DNA of 43,621 bases from a virus, in the IMG/VR virus record IMGVR_UViG_3300005827_000187, positions 1-43,621 of that record, one strand, 5' to 3'. Below, in pieces: positions 6,222 to 14,013 of this stretch; positions within the stretch are counted from its first letter, which is position 1; each line of letters starts with the position of its first letter. The translations under genes were made by a program, and so were the position numbers. Under the pieces are notes generated by a model, which was not told the origin of the DNA, searched no databases, and saw only the letters and a program-made list of their open reading frames with translations.

Positions 6222-6604
6222 CAGAGACAGCGAATAATCATCAGTTTTCTTACGTCACCATCCGAACCTGTAAAATCCGCAGGCCTCCCCGCCCAGACTG
6301 GAAGGCGCAAAACATCCTGCCATCCGTGAAAACGTGGCCGGAAGATGGCTCGATTTTGGAAGGCCTGACGGTGTATTCCGATAATGCGCAAATCCCCGGC
6401 GCAGATGGCTATATGTGGGTTGACACTGAGTTTGGTTGGATACGCACGGACGGCCTGAAATTGTACGCGCAGAAAGTGCCGACGCCCGCGCCCCAGCCCA
6501 TCCCGGATACTCCCGGTGAATTGGCCGCGATTGCCGCCCGGCTGCGGGATTTGAATAACGCGCTGGAATTGCTTGTCATTGCGCTGGAGCGGATGGCGAA
6601 ATGA
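6218..6604 (+). CDS. Hypothetical protein, 128 aa
   Basis: Residues 30-85 have the look of an SH3-like beta barrel (GYMWVDTEFGWIRTDGLKLY), followed by a Pro-rich linker (TPAPQPIPDTPG) and a C-terminal helix (LNNALELLVIALERMA). SH3-like domains often bind cell wall, but there is no signal peptide. Coupled by ATGA at both ends. Confidence 0.65.
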   Translation: MTETANNHQFSYVTIRTCKIRRPPRPDWKAQNILPSVKTWPEDGSILEGLTVYSDNAQIPGADGYMWVDTEFGWIRTDGLKLYAQKVPTPAPQPIPDTPGELAAIAARLRDLNNALELLVIALERMAK

Positions 6605-6816
6605 GCAAAAAAGTAATAAAAAAAGAATGCGCCTGCTGCGGGAACCTTGCTACGCACAGAATCGAGGGAGTAACCAACGACGATGACGCCGTATACGAAC
6701 TCGTTTGCCCGGTGTGTTATGAAAAAATAGGAGATATGTCGGAAAATGAAGATTACGAAGGAATTGAAAAAATGACCGGGCTGAGTTGCGTAGAGAGAAT
6801 GGGGTTGGCGAAATGA
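6601..6816 (+). CDS. Zinc-ribbon protein, 71 aa
   Basis: CACCG (10-14) and CPVC (36-39) make a clear four-cysteine ribbon in an acidic protein. Role unknown. Translationally coupled to both neighbours. Confidence 0.65.
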   Translation: MSKKVIKKECACCGNLATHRIEGVTNDDDAVYELVCPVCYEKIGDMSENEDYEGIEKMTGLSCVERMGLAK

Positions 6817-7040
6817 TAAACTACGCAGACCTGACAAACTTCGACTACACGGGCACGCAGGATTTTACCGGAACGAACCCGGATGCCAGTTTGGTTTCTC
6901 GCGCCTGTCGGCCAAGTCGTGGAAGCGAGCGGGTAACTCGCATTCATTTCGATTATGGCCCGTCATGGAAGATTATAGCCCCTAAACCAAAGGGAGAGCG
7001 GTTTTACAACCTGCGATACATAAGGCACGGAAAGAAATGA
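6813..7040 (+). CDS. Hypothetical protein, 75 aa
   Basis: No family recognised. Start is the ATG overlapping the upstream stop; the longer in-frame start at 6786 lies inside the upstream gene. Aromatic-rich N-terminus (YADLTNFDYTGTQDFTG), basic C-terminus. Confidence 0.6.
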   Translation: MINYADLTNFDYTGTQDFTGTNPDASLVSRACRPSRGSERVTRIHFDYGPSWKIIAPKPKGERFYNLRYIRHGKK

Positions 7041-7117
7041 AGCCCTTTGAAAACAACCCCCGCAAAATCAGCAAGGCGCAAGCCGCCCGGCTGAAAAATA
7101 CAAGGAAACTTTTATAA
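7037..7117 (+). pseudogene. ParB-like N-terminal remnant, 26 aa
   Basis: Reads MKPFENNPRKISKAQ, then AARLKNTRKLL, then stop. NPRKIS is the opening box of phage ParB-domain proteins, which normally continue with a helix and a GxxRxxA motif. Here the frame ends after 26 codons, one base before the terminase ATG. Either a short real peptide coupled by ATGA or the stump of a deleted parB-like gene. Confidence 0.45.
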
Positions 7118-7702
7118 ATGTCCCTGTCGAATAAGCAGAGAGTTTTTGTTGATGAATATTTGAAATGCTGGAACGCTGCCGAGGCTGCCCGGCGCGCTGG
7201 TTATTCTGAGAAAACAGCGCGGGAAATAGGTAGAGAAAACCTTGCAAAACCTTACATAAAGTCTGAAATAGATAACCGTCTATCTGAAATTCACATGAGC
7301 GCAGATGAGGCTTTGTCTGTTCTGGAATCGCACGCACGCGGGGATATGGCAGAACTGATGGATATTTCGTCAGTGGGATTTAATTTGGATTTACAAGATG
7401 CGAAAGAAAAAGGACTAACCCGTCTGATAAAAAAGGTCAAGCAAAAGACAACAACATTCTTGGCGAAAAGTGAAAGCGGGGAAGATAGAGAAGTCACGGA
7501 ATTGGAAGTCGAATTGTACGACGCACAAGCCGCCGCAAAGATGATTTTACAGATGCAAGGGAAGTTTACGGATAAGATAGAAGTTAGTGGCGCGATAGAG
7601 ACTAAGGTGATAGATGATACCCGATTTGACCGAGCAATATCTACTCTCGCTGATGCGCTCCGAAAAAGCGTACCTGGAGAGAGTGACAAATCGAACGGCT
7701 AA
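7118..7702 (+). CDS. terS: Terminase small subunit (Terminase_2 family)
   Basis: The N-terminus LSNKQRVFVDEYLKCWNAAE, then AARRAGYSEKTAR, is the classical helix-turn-helix of small terminases, which recognises the phage packaging site. The following helical part (RLSEIHMSADEALSVLESHA) forms the oligomer core. Length of 194 residues is typical. The 3' end overlaps the large subunit by 89 bases in another frame. Confidence 0.93.
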   Translation: MSLSNKQRVFVDEYLKCWNAAEAARRAGYSEKTAREIGRENLAKPYIKSEIDNRLSEIHMSADEALSVLESHARGDMAELMDISSVGFNLDLQDAKEKGLTRLIKKVKQKTTTFLAKSESGEDREVTELEVELYDAQAAAKMILQMQGKFTDKIEVSGAIETKVIDDTRFDRAISTLADALRKSVPGESDKSNG

Positions 7703-9122
7703 GTGGGTTCCGCAGTCAACGCCGCAATGGTTGGCGCTGCTTTCACGCGCCGATGAAGTATTCTACGGCGGAGCGGCGGGCGGGGGAAAAACTGACCTTG
7801 CGCTCGGAATGGCAACGGAGTTACATCAAAAATCTGCAATCTTTCGCCGCGTTTATCCAAACCTGAAAGCCGTCATCACTCGCAGCGAAGAAATTATTGG
7901 AAAGGACGCGCAAGAGAATAAATCAGAGCATACTTGGACATGGGCCGATGGGCGAATTCTTGAATTTGGTGCGGTGCAATACGAGGGCGGGAAAACAGAT
8001 TGGCAAGGCAGGCCGCACGACCTGTACGCATTCGACGAAATCACAGAATTTACGCAATCACAATATGAATTCATTTGCGGATGGAATCGCACCACCGACC
8101 CCGGCCAAAGATGCAGAATTTTAGCGACTGGCAACCCGCCAACGGATGACGCCGGAAACTGGATACTATCGCGCTGGGGGGCTTGGCTTGACGACAAACA
8201 CCCGCACCCCGCAAAGCCTGGTGAATTGCGCTGGTACGCAACCATTGATGGCGACGAAAAAGAGTTTCCAACGGGTGACGCGATTGAAAACAAAGGTGAA
8301 ACGATTTACCCGCGTTCTAGAACTTTCATCCCGGCGCGGCTGGATGATAATCCGTTTCTATCGGCTGATAATCGTTATCGCGCCATGCTGCAATCCCTCC
8401 CCGAACCGCTCCGCTCGCAACTTTTACACGGCGACTTTCACGCTTCCGCGCAGGCCGACCCCTGGCAAGTCATCCCTACCGAATGGGTGAGGGCAGCGCA
8501 GCGCAGATGGCTGGAACGCGAAAATCCAAACACGCCCATGACTTCGGCGGGGCTTGACCCGGCGCGGGGCGGGCGGGATAATATGAGTTTGGCGCGGCGG
8601 TATGACAATTATTTTGATGAAATTATATTCTGGCCTGGCGCGATTGTGCCGGACGGCCCCACCGCCGCCGAATTAGCCAGGCAGTCGCTCGGAGATATTC
8701 AGCCCGGTTATATCAATGTTGACATTGGCGGGATTGGTTCGTCGGCTTATGACAGTCTGGTAACGAAGTATAATAGTGTCAATGCAATCAACGCCGCTGG
8801 TGGTTCTGAGTACAGGGACAAAAGCAGAAAACTAAAGATGCGCAATACCCGCGCCGAATACTACTGGCGGATGCGTGACGCGCTTGACCCGAACGGCGGG
8901 GATAATATCGCCCTCCCGCCTGGCAATGAAATCGTCGCCGACTTATGCTCTGCCCGCTATAGCGTCTCTACCGCCGGGGTGCTAGTTGAAAGCAAGGACG
9001 AAATAAAGAAGCGGCTGGGACGCAGCCCGGACAAGGGAGAAAGTATTCTACTGGCGAACCACGCCGCGAAAAGCGGCGGGCGGCCCGGCTTTGGAGATGA
9101 CCCGTTTGGAGATTACCGATGA
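7614..9122 (+). CDS. terL: Terminase large subunit
   Basis: Motor and nuclease that packages DNA into the prohead. Seen: Walker A GGAAGGGKTD (residues about 52-61), Walker B LYAFDEITE (about 136-144), coupling motif ATGNPP (about 172), then the RNase H-like nuclease acidic residues in GLDPARGG (about 315) and NVDIGGIG (about 369). 502 residues, normal length. The ATG at 7614 lies inside terS; an alternative at 7653 would shorten it by 13 residues without touching motifs. Confidence 0.95.
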   Translation: MIPDLTEQYLLSLMRSEKAYLERVTNRTAKWVPQSTPQWLALLSRADEVFYGGAAGGGKTDLALGMATELHQKSAIFRRVYPNLKAVITRSEEIIGKDAQENKSEHTWTWADGRILEFGAVQYEGGKTDWQGRPHDLYAFDEITEFTQSQYEFICGWNRTTDPGQRCRILATGNPPTDDAGNWILSRWGAWLDDKHPHPAKPGELRWYATIDGDEKEFPTGDAIENKGETIYPRSRTFIPARLDDNPFLSADNRYRAMLQSLPEPLRSQLLHGDFHASAQADPWQVIPTEWVRAAQRRWLERENPNTPMTSAGLDPARGGRDNMSLARRYDNYFDEIIFWPGAIVPDGPTAAELARQSLGDIQPGYINVDIGGIGSSAYDSLVTKYNSVNAINAAGGSEYRDKSRKLKMRNTRAEYYWRMRDALDPNGGDNIALPPGNEIVADLCSARYSVSTAGVLVESKDEIKKRLGRSPDKGESILLANHAAKSGGRPGFGDDPFGDYR

Positions 9123-10636
9123 ACATATGGAGCAGGCTTATGTATGCAACTAACTATTTTATCCGAGCGTTTCAAGAAAGCGCGGTAACATCGTCTCTCC
9201 AGAACAGCGACGAGTTTGACGAGTATTCGTCCCGGCTGCTGCGCTACGCCATGTACGCGGCATCATACGAAAACACATCCTACAGAAATATACACACCTG
9301 GGCGCAAGGTGTCAGGCAGAAATACGGCCTGGGGAAATATATCGCCGATGTTTACAATCCGACTGCGCAGTTGGTTGATTTTCACACATCGACTATCTGG
9401 CGCGGCAACCTTGCGCCGGGCTTGATTGGCGGCGCGATTCCACTGGTTGTGTCTGGCAAGTCCGATGAAGAGCGCGTAAGGTACGCGGCGTCCGAACTCT
9501 TGCGCGTCTCAAATTTCGAGATTGCAAAAAACATTGCCGTGATGTGGGGGTGCAACCTGGGCGACGTTGGCCTGCGCGTGGTGGATGACAAAGAGCGCGG
9601 GCAGGTGCGGATTGAAGTTATTGACCCGTCAGAGATTGAAGACATCCGCGTCGACAACGGGATTATCAAGGGCTATGTGCTGACCCGCGTGGCAGAAGCG
9701 GATGGCAGCGAAGTCCAACGGCGTTATACCGAAACTTGCGAACGGGGCGACAATGACGATGTGATATTCCGCACCTACATCGACGGAAATCCCGCCGCGT
9801 TTCCTGGGGCTGAGTATCAGGAATGGGTGGAAACTTACGGCTTTGTTCCGTTCGCAACCATCCAACACCGCAACGTTGGCGGGCTGTGGGGCTGGGCAGA
9901 AGCGCACCCGATACGCCCAAAAATCATGACGATGGATGACCAGGCCACCCTGCTAAACGACTGGATTCGCCGGGCGACTTCCAGCGTCGGCCTTATCTCT
10001 GGCATGGATGCGCCGACATCCGGGAAGATTACGACAACGACCAGCGCGGCAACGGCGGACAATCCACAGCCTGGGCGCGAAGAAAATAAATTCTTGTGGG
10101 GCGGCAAAGATAGCACCGTGGAATACATCCCGCTTGTGGCTCCGCTGGATATTGCCGCCGTGACCGCAAATATTCAGAATATCATGGCGTCGATTGAAAG
10201 TGATATGCCCGAACTGCGTAAATCCATTTGGGACATCAGCGGAGACGCTTCCGGCGTAGCATTGGCAACCGCCCGCGAACCCGTCGAAGCCAAGATTACA
10301 AATCGCCGCACGAATTACGATAACCCGCTTGTCCATTGTATGCAGATGGGAATTGCAATCGGCGGGATGCGTGGGTATCCTGGCCATGATGGTTTCGATC
10401 TGCAATCCTACGAGCGCGGGCAATTGGACATGTCCATTGCGCCGCGTCCAGTTTTCCCGGAACAGCGATACGAGACGCGAAACGCGAAAACGTCATTCTG
10501 GCAAACCTGGGCGGCGGTTGCGAACAGCGGAGTTGCGTTCGATGTTTACGCCCGCGATTATGGATGGAGTGACGAACAAATCGCGGCGTATCTGAAAAGC
10601 CAGCAAGATAGCTACATTCCGGTGGAGGGACTATAG
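9119..10636 (+). CDS. Portal protein
   Basis: 505 residues, directly after terL with ATGA overlap, the standard portal position. Features fit: N-terminal helices and stretches such as YAASELLRVSNFEIA, VIDPSEIEDIRV and SIESDMPELRKSIWDISGD, which match portal wing/stem architecture. Forms the dodecameric ring through which DNA is packed. No catalytic motif is expected. Confidence 0.88.
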   Translation: MNIWSRLMYATNYFIRAFQESAVTSSLQNSDEFDEYSSRLLRYAMYAASYENTSYRNIHTWAQGVRQKYGLGKYIADVYNPTAQLVDFHTSTIWRGNLAPGLIGGAIPLVVSGKSDEERVRYAASELLRVSNFEIAKNIAVMWGCNLGDVGLRVVDDKERGQVRIEVIDPSEIEDIRVDNGIIKGYVLTRVAEADGSEVQRRYTETCERGDNDDVIFRTYIDGNPAAFPGAEYQEWVETYGFVPFATIQHRNVGGLWGWAEAHPIRPKIMTMDDQATLLNDWIRRATSSVGLISGMDAPTSGKITTTTSAATADNPQPGREENKFLWGGKDSTVEYIPLVAPLDIAAVTANIQNIMASIESDMPELRKSIWDISGDASGVALATAREPVEAKITNRRTNYDNPLVHCMQMGIAIGGMRGYPGHDGFDLQSYERGQLDMSIAPRPVFPEQRYETRNAKTSFWQTWAAVANSGVAFDVYARDYGWSDEQIAAYLKSQQDSYIPVEGL

Positions 10637-10930
10637 ATGGCCGCGAAACGTCGCCCGCTTGGTCGCCCGCTTCCGCCAGTCAAAGACACCGATGACCTTA
10701 CCCCGCAGGCCGCGCAGATTGACCGCGCCGTTGCGTTGTGGGATAGTATCGTCCCTGAAAAGTGGCGCGGGATGCTTGACGCGAAGCCGATGGGCTGGAT
10801 TGGCAAGCCGAAGCCGCGTTTTTATTTTGATGACGTGCGCGGCGTAATGATACGCGCCAGCAATGGGCAAGTTGTCACGGCGAAGGAAAAGCGGGCGGCA
10901 TACCTGGCTTTTCAGGCAGGGATAAAATGA
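10637..10930 (+). CDS. Hypothetical head-region protein, 97 aa
   Basis: Starts directly after the portal stop. Basic, Pro-rich N-terminus (KRRPLGRPLPPVKD); middle DSIVPEKWRGMLDAK resembles a small head-morphogenesis helix. No family recognised. Ends in AFQAGIK; its last codons and the next ATG lie in a sequence (GGCAGGGATAAAATGAA) repeated one gene later. Confidence 0.65.
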   Translation: MAAKRRPLGRPLPPVKDTDDLTPQAAQIDRAVALWDSIVPEKWRGMLDAKPMGWIGKPKPRFYFDDVRGVMIRASNGQVVTAKEKRAAYLAFQAGIK

Positions 10931-11130
10931 ACTGCGAATACTGTAATGCTCCAAGAAAATCTCACGCCGCTGGAAAGTGCCACAAGTGCGGCGCACCCTT
11001 ACGGATGGTTTACGGCCTGCTGCGCGGCGCTCCTATCTACGCCGAAACCGTAGATACCGCAAGAAACGACCCGGCGTATGTTGCATTTCAAGATAGCGCG
11101 ATACTCAAATTTATGGCAGGGATAAAATGA
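10927..11130 (+). CDS. Zinc-ribbon protein, 67 aa
   Basis: CEYC (3-6) and CHKCG (18-22) form a zinc ribbon. Its end (KFMAGIK) and following bases repeat those of the gene before (GGCAGGGATAAAATGAA at about 10916 and 11116), which duplicates the overlap with the next start. Function unknown. Confidence 0.65.
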   Translation: MNCEYCNAPRKSHAAGKCHKCGAPLRMVYGLLRGAPIYAETVDTARNDPAYVAFQDSAILKFMAGIK

Positions 11131-11312
11131 AAATAAATAAGACATTCGAGATTGTAATGCGAACAGATGAGGCGCAAAAGTGCCTGGATATGTTTCGGGA
11201 TAAGGTTATCCCGCAGCCAGCCATCGACGCCGGATTTGTTTTTTTGTCGGCAACGTGTTCGGTATCGGACGGCGACGCAAGATACACAGTAGAGGTCACG
11301 AAGGATGTCTAG
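11127..11312 (+). CDS. Hypothetical protein, 61 aa
   Basis: Short alpha/beta protein (KTFEIVMRTDEAQKCLDMF; later RYTVEVTKDV). Overlaps neighbours at both ends. No family recognised. Confidence 0.55.
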   Translation: MKINKTFEIVMRTDEAQKCLDMFRDKVIPQPAIDAGFVFLSATCSVSDGDARYTVEVTKDV

Positions 11313-11868
11313 CATGTCCGCCCTATCTGACCAACTCAAAAGCGGCGCGATTGGCCTGTCAGAATGGCAGTCGGGGATGAAGGATTTAATCCTTGACGAA
11401 CTGACAAACGCCATGATACTGGCTAAGAACGGGCGGGATAATATCACGCAGGCCGATTGGGGCTTTGTTGGAAGTCAGGCGAAAAAGCAGTATCAGTATC
11501 TGGACAAATTCGCCGCCGAAATAGCCGCCAATCCTACGGCGTGGCTGACTGGCAACCGGTTACAGGCGCGGGTGAGTTTGTATCAGCAACTTGGATACGC
11601 CGCGTTGGAGGAAGATGTCCAACGCGAAAAGGTCAAGGCCGGATTTACGGAAGAAATAAACGTGCTTGACCCCGGAGCGGAGCATTGCACCACGCACGGC
11701 GACAGACCGGGATGCAAAGAGATTACCGACAAGGGTTGGCAGCCTATCGGAACACTTCCGAAGGTTGGCGAAAGAGCGTGCTACACAAATGATCGCTGTT
11801 CCATCAGGTATCGCAAGCCTGACCCAGAAAACCCTGCCAAGTGGATTTATGGAGAGGATGACAAATGA
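11305..11868 (+). CDS. Minor head protein, MuF/SPP1 gp7-like
   Basis: 187 residues. The C-terminal signature with Cys and GTLPKVGERACYTNDRCSIRYR matches the end of phage head-morphogenesis (MuF-type) proteins, which sit inside the head near the portal. The N-terminal helical part (SEWQSGMKDLILDELTNAM) fits as well. Position after the portal agrees. The start could also be the in-frame ATG three codons later. Confidence 0.7.
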   Translation: MSSMSALSDQLKSGAIGLSEWQSGMKDLILDELTNAMILAKNGRDNITQADWGFVGSQAKKQYQYLDKFAAEIAANPTAWLTGNRLQARVSLYQQLGYAALEEDVQREKVKAGFTEEINVLDPGAEHCTTHGDRPGCKEITDKGWQPIGTLPKVGERACYTNDRCSIRYRKPDPENPAKWIYGEDDK

Positions 11869-12050
11869 AACTTAAAAAAGAAGTAGATGACATGCTTGAC
11901 GATTTGATTATGACAACCTACGTATCCGGCTTGCTAAAGAACGATACGCGAGAATATAGCGCCATGCAAAAGGCGCAGGATAGTTTTCAGAAATTGAAAT
12001 CTTTCCTCGAAAACTGCAAGGGCGATATTTACGAAAAGGCCGACAAATGA
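11865..12050 (+). CDS. Hypothetical helical protein, 61 aa
   Basis: All-helical, charged (KKEVDDMLDDLIMTTY; SFQKLKSFLENCKGD). Coupled to the minor head gene by ATGA. Unknown function. Confidence 0.55.
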   Translation: MKLKKEVDDMLDDLIMTTYVSGLLKNDTREYSAMQKAQDSFQKLKSFLENCKGDIYEKADK

Positions 12051-12253
12051 CAACAGAAACTTGGAACGGCCCAAAAGAAGAAGGCTGGTACTGGTTGGAC
12101 GATAAAACTATGCCGCAAGAACAGCCATTTATCGTCCGTGTCCAGCCACATAAGAAATATGGCTTTGTTTGTTTGGCGGCTGGATATAGTGGATTCTTGT
12201 ATCCCGCCGATGACGCAAAATGGGAGCGAATACCGGACAAGGATGACAAATGA
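12047..12253 (+). CDS. Hypothetical protein, 68 aa
   Basis: Trp/Tyr-rich beta protein (EEGWYWLDDKTMP; PFIVRVQPHKKYGF; ADDAKWERIPD). The pattern resembles small DUF551-like phage proteins, from memory only. Overlaps both neighbours by four bases. Confidence 0.6.
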   Translation: MTTETWNGPKEEGWYWLDDKTMPQEQPFIVRVQPHKKYGFVCLAAGYSGFLYPADDAKWERIPDKDDK

Positions 12254-12390
12254 CCGACCGCGAATTTTGGACGATGATTAGAACCGCGCTTCTCATGGTC
12301 GTTTCGGCCATTGAAAAGAAATACATGATTGGAAAGCACGACCCGCTCAGGCGCGTTGAAATCGGCGCGTCGGATAGTATGACGGGTTGA
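12250..12390 (+). CDS. Hypothetical small protein, 46 aa
   Basis: Begins at an ATG overlapping the upstream stop (ATGA). DREFWTMIRTALLMVVSAI is a hydrophobic or amphipathic helix, then a basic IEKKYMIGKHDPL. The motif FW..I..AL.....AIE..Y is common in tiny phage proteins. Its stop lies at the promoter described next. Confidence 0.55.
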   Translation: MTDREFWTMIRTALLMVVSAIEKKYMIGKHDPLRRVEIGASDSMTG

Positions 12391-12395
12391 CATTT

Positions 12396-12405
12396 GTGCT
12401 ATAAT
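12396..12405 (+). promoter_or_regulatory. Extended -10 promoter before scaffold
   Basis: TGC-TATAAT (TATAAT at 12400-12405), perfect -10 with the TGn extension. A perfect TTGACA is at 12387-12392, but only seven bases away, so it cannot serve as a normal -35. It drives the small RNA and probably the capsid operon by read-through. Confidence 0.6.
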
Positions 12406-12411
12406 GTATTT

Positions 12412-12503
12412 ACGTGCGGGCGAAATGTAAAACATCCGCCCCCATAAGCAAGAGTTTATCCAAAACGCTTGGTTTGCCGAAAGGCTGACCAGGCGTTTTT
12501 TTT
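12412..12503 (+). ncRNA. Small structured RNA or leader with terminator
   Basis: 5' hairpin GGGCG-aa-ATGT/ACAT-c-CGCCC (12418-12431 region), a single-stranded AGCAAGAGTTTATCC, then a strong terminator: AAAACGCTTGGT (12462-12473) with ACCAGGCGTTTT (12488-12499), an inner GCC-GAAA-GGC, and eight T. About 92 nt from promoter to T tract, with no open frame. It may be a free small RNA or an attenuator controlling the scaffold and capsid genes. Confidence 0.6.
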
Positions 12504-12540
12504 GTTATCCGGGCGAGATGCCCGAAAGGAAAAATCCGAG

Positions 12541-13086
12541 ATGGATACCCAGCAACAAGTTACCGAGACGGTAGAAACCCCCGGCGCGAAGCCGGAAATC
12601 AAGGCCGCGGAAACCCCCGAGCAATTGCTTGCCCGCATTATCGACCTAGAGCGGCACGCAAAAAACAAAGAGGATGAGGCGGAACGCAATCGAAAAAAAG
12701 TGGAGAAACTCGAAGCGGCAGAGAAGACCCGCGCCGATGAGCAGTTGACAAAAGAACAGCGGCTGGAAAAGGAACTTTTAGAAGCCCGCGCCCAAGTCGA
12801 GACGACCCGCGCCGAAGCCGCCGCCAAACTGCTGAAATCCGCTGTGCTTTTGAAAGCGTCTGAAATGGGATTTGAACATCCCGCCGACGCGTACGCATTG
12901 GCTGGGCTTGACCCCGCCACCGAATACACGGACGCGCAAATTGAAGCCGCGCTCAAAACGCTGACAGGGCGTCTCCCTGTCAAGGCGCAAGGGGCTGGGG
13001 TTGGCTCTGCCAAGTTCCCCGGCAAGTCCGGCGTCAAAATCCAAAGCACACAAAAGGCAACGAGGAAGTTTACCCCGTTCCTGTAA
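12541..13086 (+). CDS. Capsid scaffolding protein
   Basis: 181 residues, long coiled coil (LLARIIDLERHAKNKEDEAE through LLEARAQVETTRAEAAAKL), then a short domain (ASEMGFEHPADAYALAGLD) and a basic C-terminus ending KFTPFL. This is the layout of phage scaffolds, whose basic tail binds the major capsid protein during prohead assembly. Start chosen at the ATG after GAAAGGA; the in-frame upstream extension runs through the terminator of the small RNA. Confidence 0.82.
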   Translation: MDTQQQVTETVETPGAKPEIKAAETPEQLLARIIDLERHAKNKEDEAERNRKKVEKLEAAEKTRADEQLTKEQRLEKELLEARAQVETTRAEAAAKLLKSAVLLKASEMGFEHPADAYALAGLDPATEYTDAQIEAALKTLTGRLPVKAQGAGVGSAKFPGKSGVKIQSTQKATRKFTPFL

Positions 13087-13098
13087 GGACAAAATCCT

Positions 13099-14001
13099 AT
13101 GGCTCTTATTACTCGCAGCACCACCGCAAGTCTTGACGCGAATCAAGCCGAACAAGTGTCCGTCGGACTTCTGGCGGGCGAGGCTCTCGACCTGGTCGCG
13201 CCGTGCTATATCAAATCGTCTGACGGCATGGTCTATATGTCAAACGCTACTGCCGCCAACGAAGCCGCCGAGGTTGTCGGCTTCACGCCAAAAGCCGTCG
13301 CAATCGGGCAGCCCGTCACCCTGTTTGGACCCGGAACCCGCTTCTCCTACTACTCCAGCGGCCTGACCCCCGGTAACATCCTATATTTGGGCGCAACCGC
13401 CGGACGTCTTGATGACGGCGCAACCGTCGGCGATGCCTTCGGATATGCCCGCGTTGAAAGTGCGACTGATATTGTCATCATTCGCACTCTGCCCGTTCTG
13501 GTATCCGCCACCATTGGCGCTGGTACGATTACCGTCACTGAATTGGCGAATGATGCCGTCGAAACCGCCAAAATCAAAAACGTCAACGTCACCGAGGCGA
13601 AACTTGCGGTCGGCGCGGCTGGCGCTGGCCTGACCGGGCTGGTTACGAAGTTCATCGCCGCTGGTAATGTTGTCGGCGGTATCCCGGTGATGCACTGGAT
13701 TCACGTCACCGCCGGGGCAAATGGCAATACCGATATCACCCTGACTCACAAAACAAAAGTTGTGTACGCGGTGTTCCTGCCCTCGACCACCGTTGCGGCA
13801 GCCACTTACCAACTCAAGAATGTGGCCGACGCCATCACCGACGCGGTCGCCGTTCCCACCGCCGGTACGCTCGGTGTCCCGCTGACCTGGGATGCCACGA
13901 AAACAGACATTGCCGCCGGTACTGTGCTGCGCGTGACCGGCGCGGGCGGCGTGACGATGCCCGCCGGTGATGTTTACGTTCTCGGCTTCCGCGTGGCATA
14001 A
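13099..14001 (+). CDS. Capsid decoration or head-fibre protein, 300 aa
   Basis: Gly/Ala/Thr-rich beta protein. The N-terminal 120 residues (LLAGEALDLVAPCYIKSSDG; GVVGFTPKAV-like turn; FGPGTRFSYYSSGLTPG) look like DUF2190-type decoration domains; residues 145-190 contain a helical connector (VTELANDAVETAKIKN) seen in fibre proteins; the C-terminus (THKTKVVYAVFLPSTTVAAA) is another beta domain. Likely sits on the head surface. Lies between scaffold and capsid. Confidence 0.65.
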   Translation: MALITRSTTASLDANQAEQVSVGLLAGEALDLVAPCYIKSSDGMVYMSNATAANEAAEVVGFTPKAVAIGQPVTLFGPGTRFSYYSSGLTPGNILYLGATAGRLDDGATVGDAFGYARVESATDIVIIRTLPVLVSATIGAGTITVTELANDAVETAKIKNVNVTEAKLAVGAAGAGLTGLVTKFIAAGNVVGGIPVMHWIHVTAGANGNTDITLTHKTKVVYAVFLPSTTVAAATYQLKNVADAITDAVAVPTAGTLGVPLTWDATKTDIAAGTVLRVTGAGGVTMPAGDVYVLGFRVA

Positions 14002-14013
14002 GGATAAAACGAC

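Noticed and set aside
12387-12405. Classical -35/-10 promoter TTGACA-TATAAT
   Set aside because: The spacing is seven bases, so the TTGACA cannot act with this -10; only the extended -10 is claimed.
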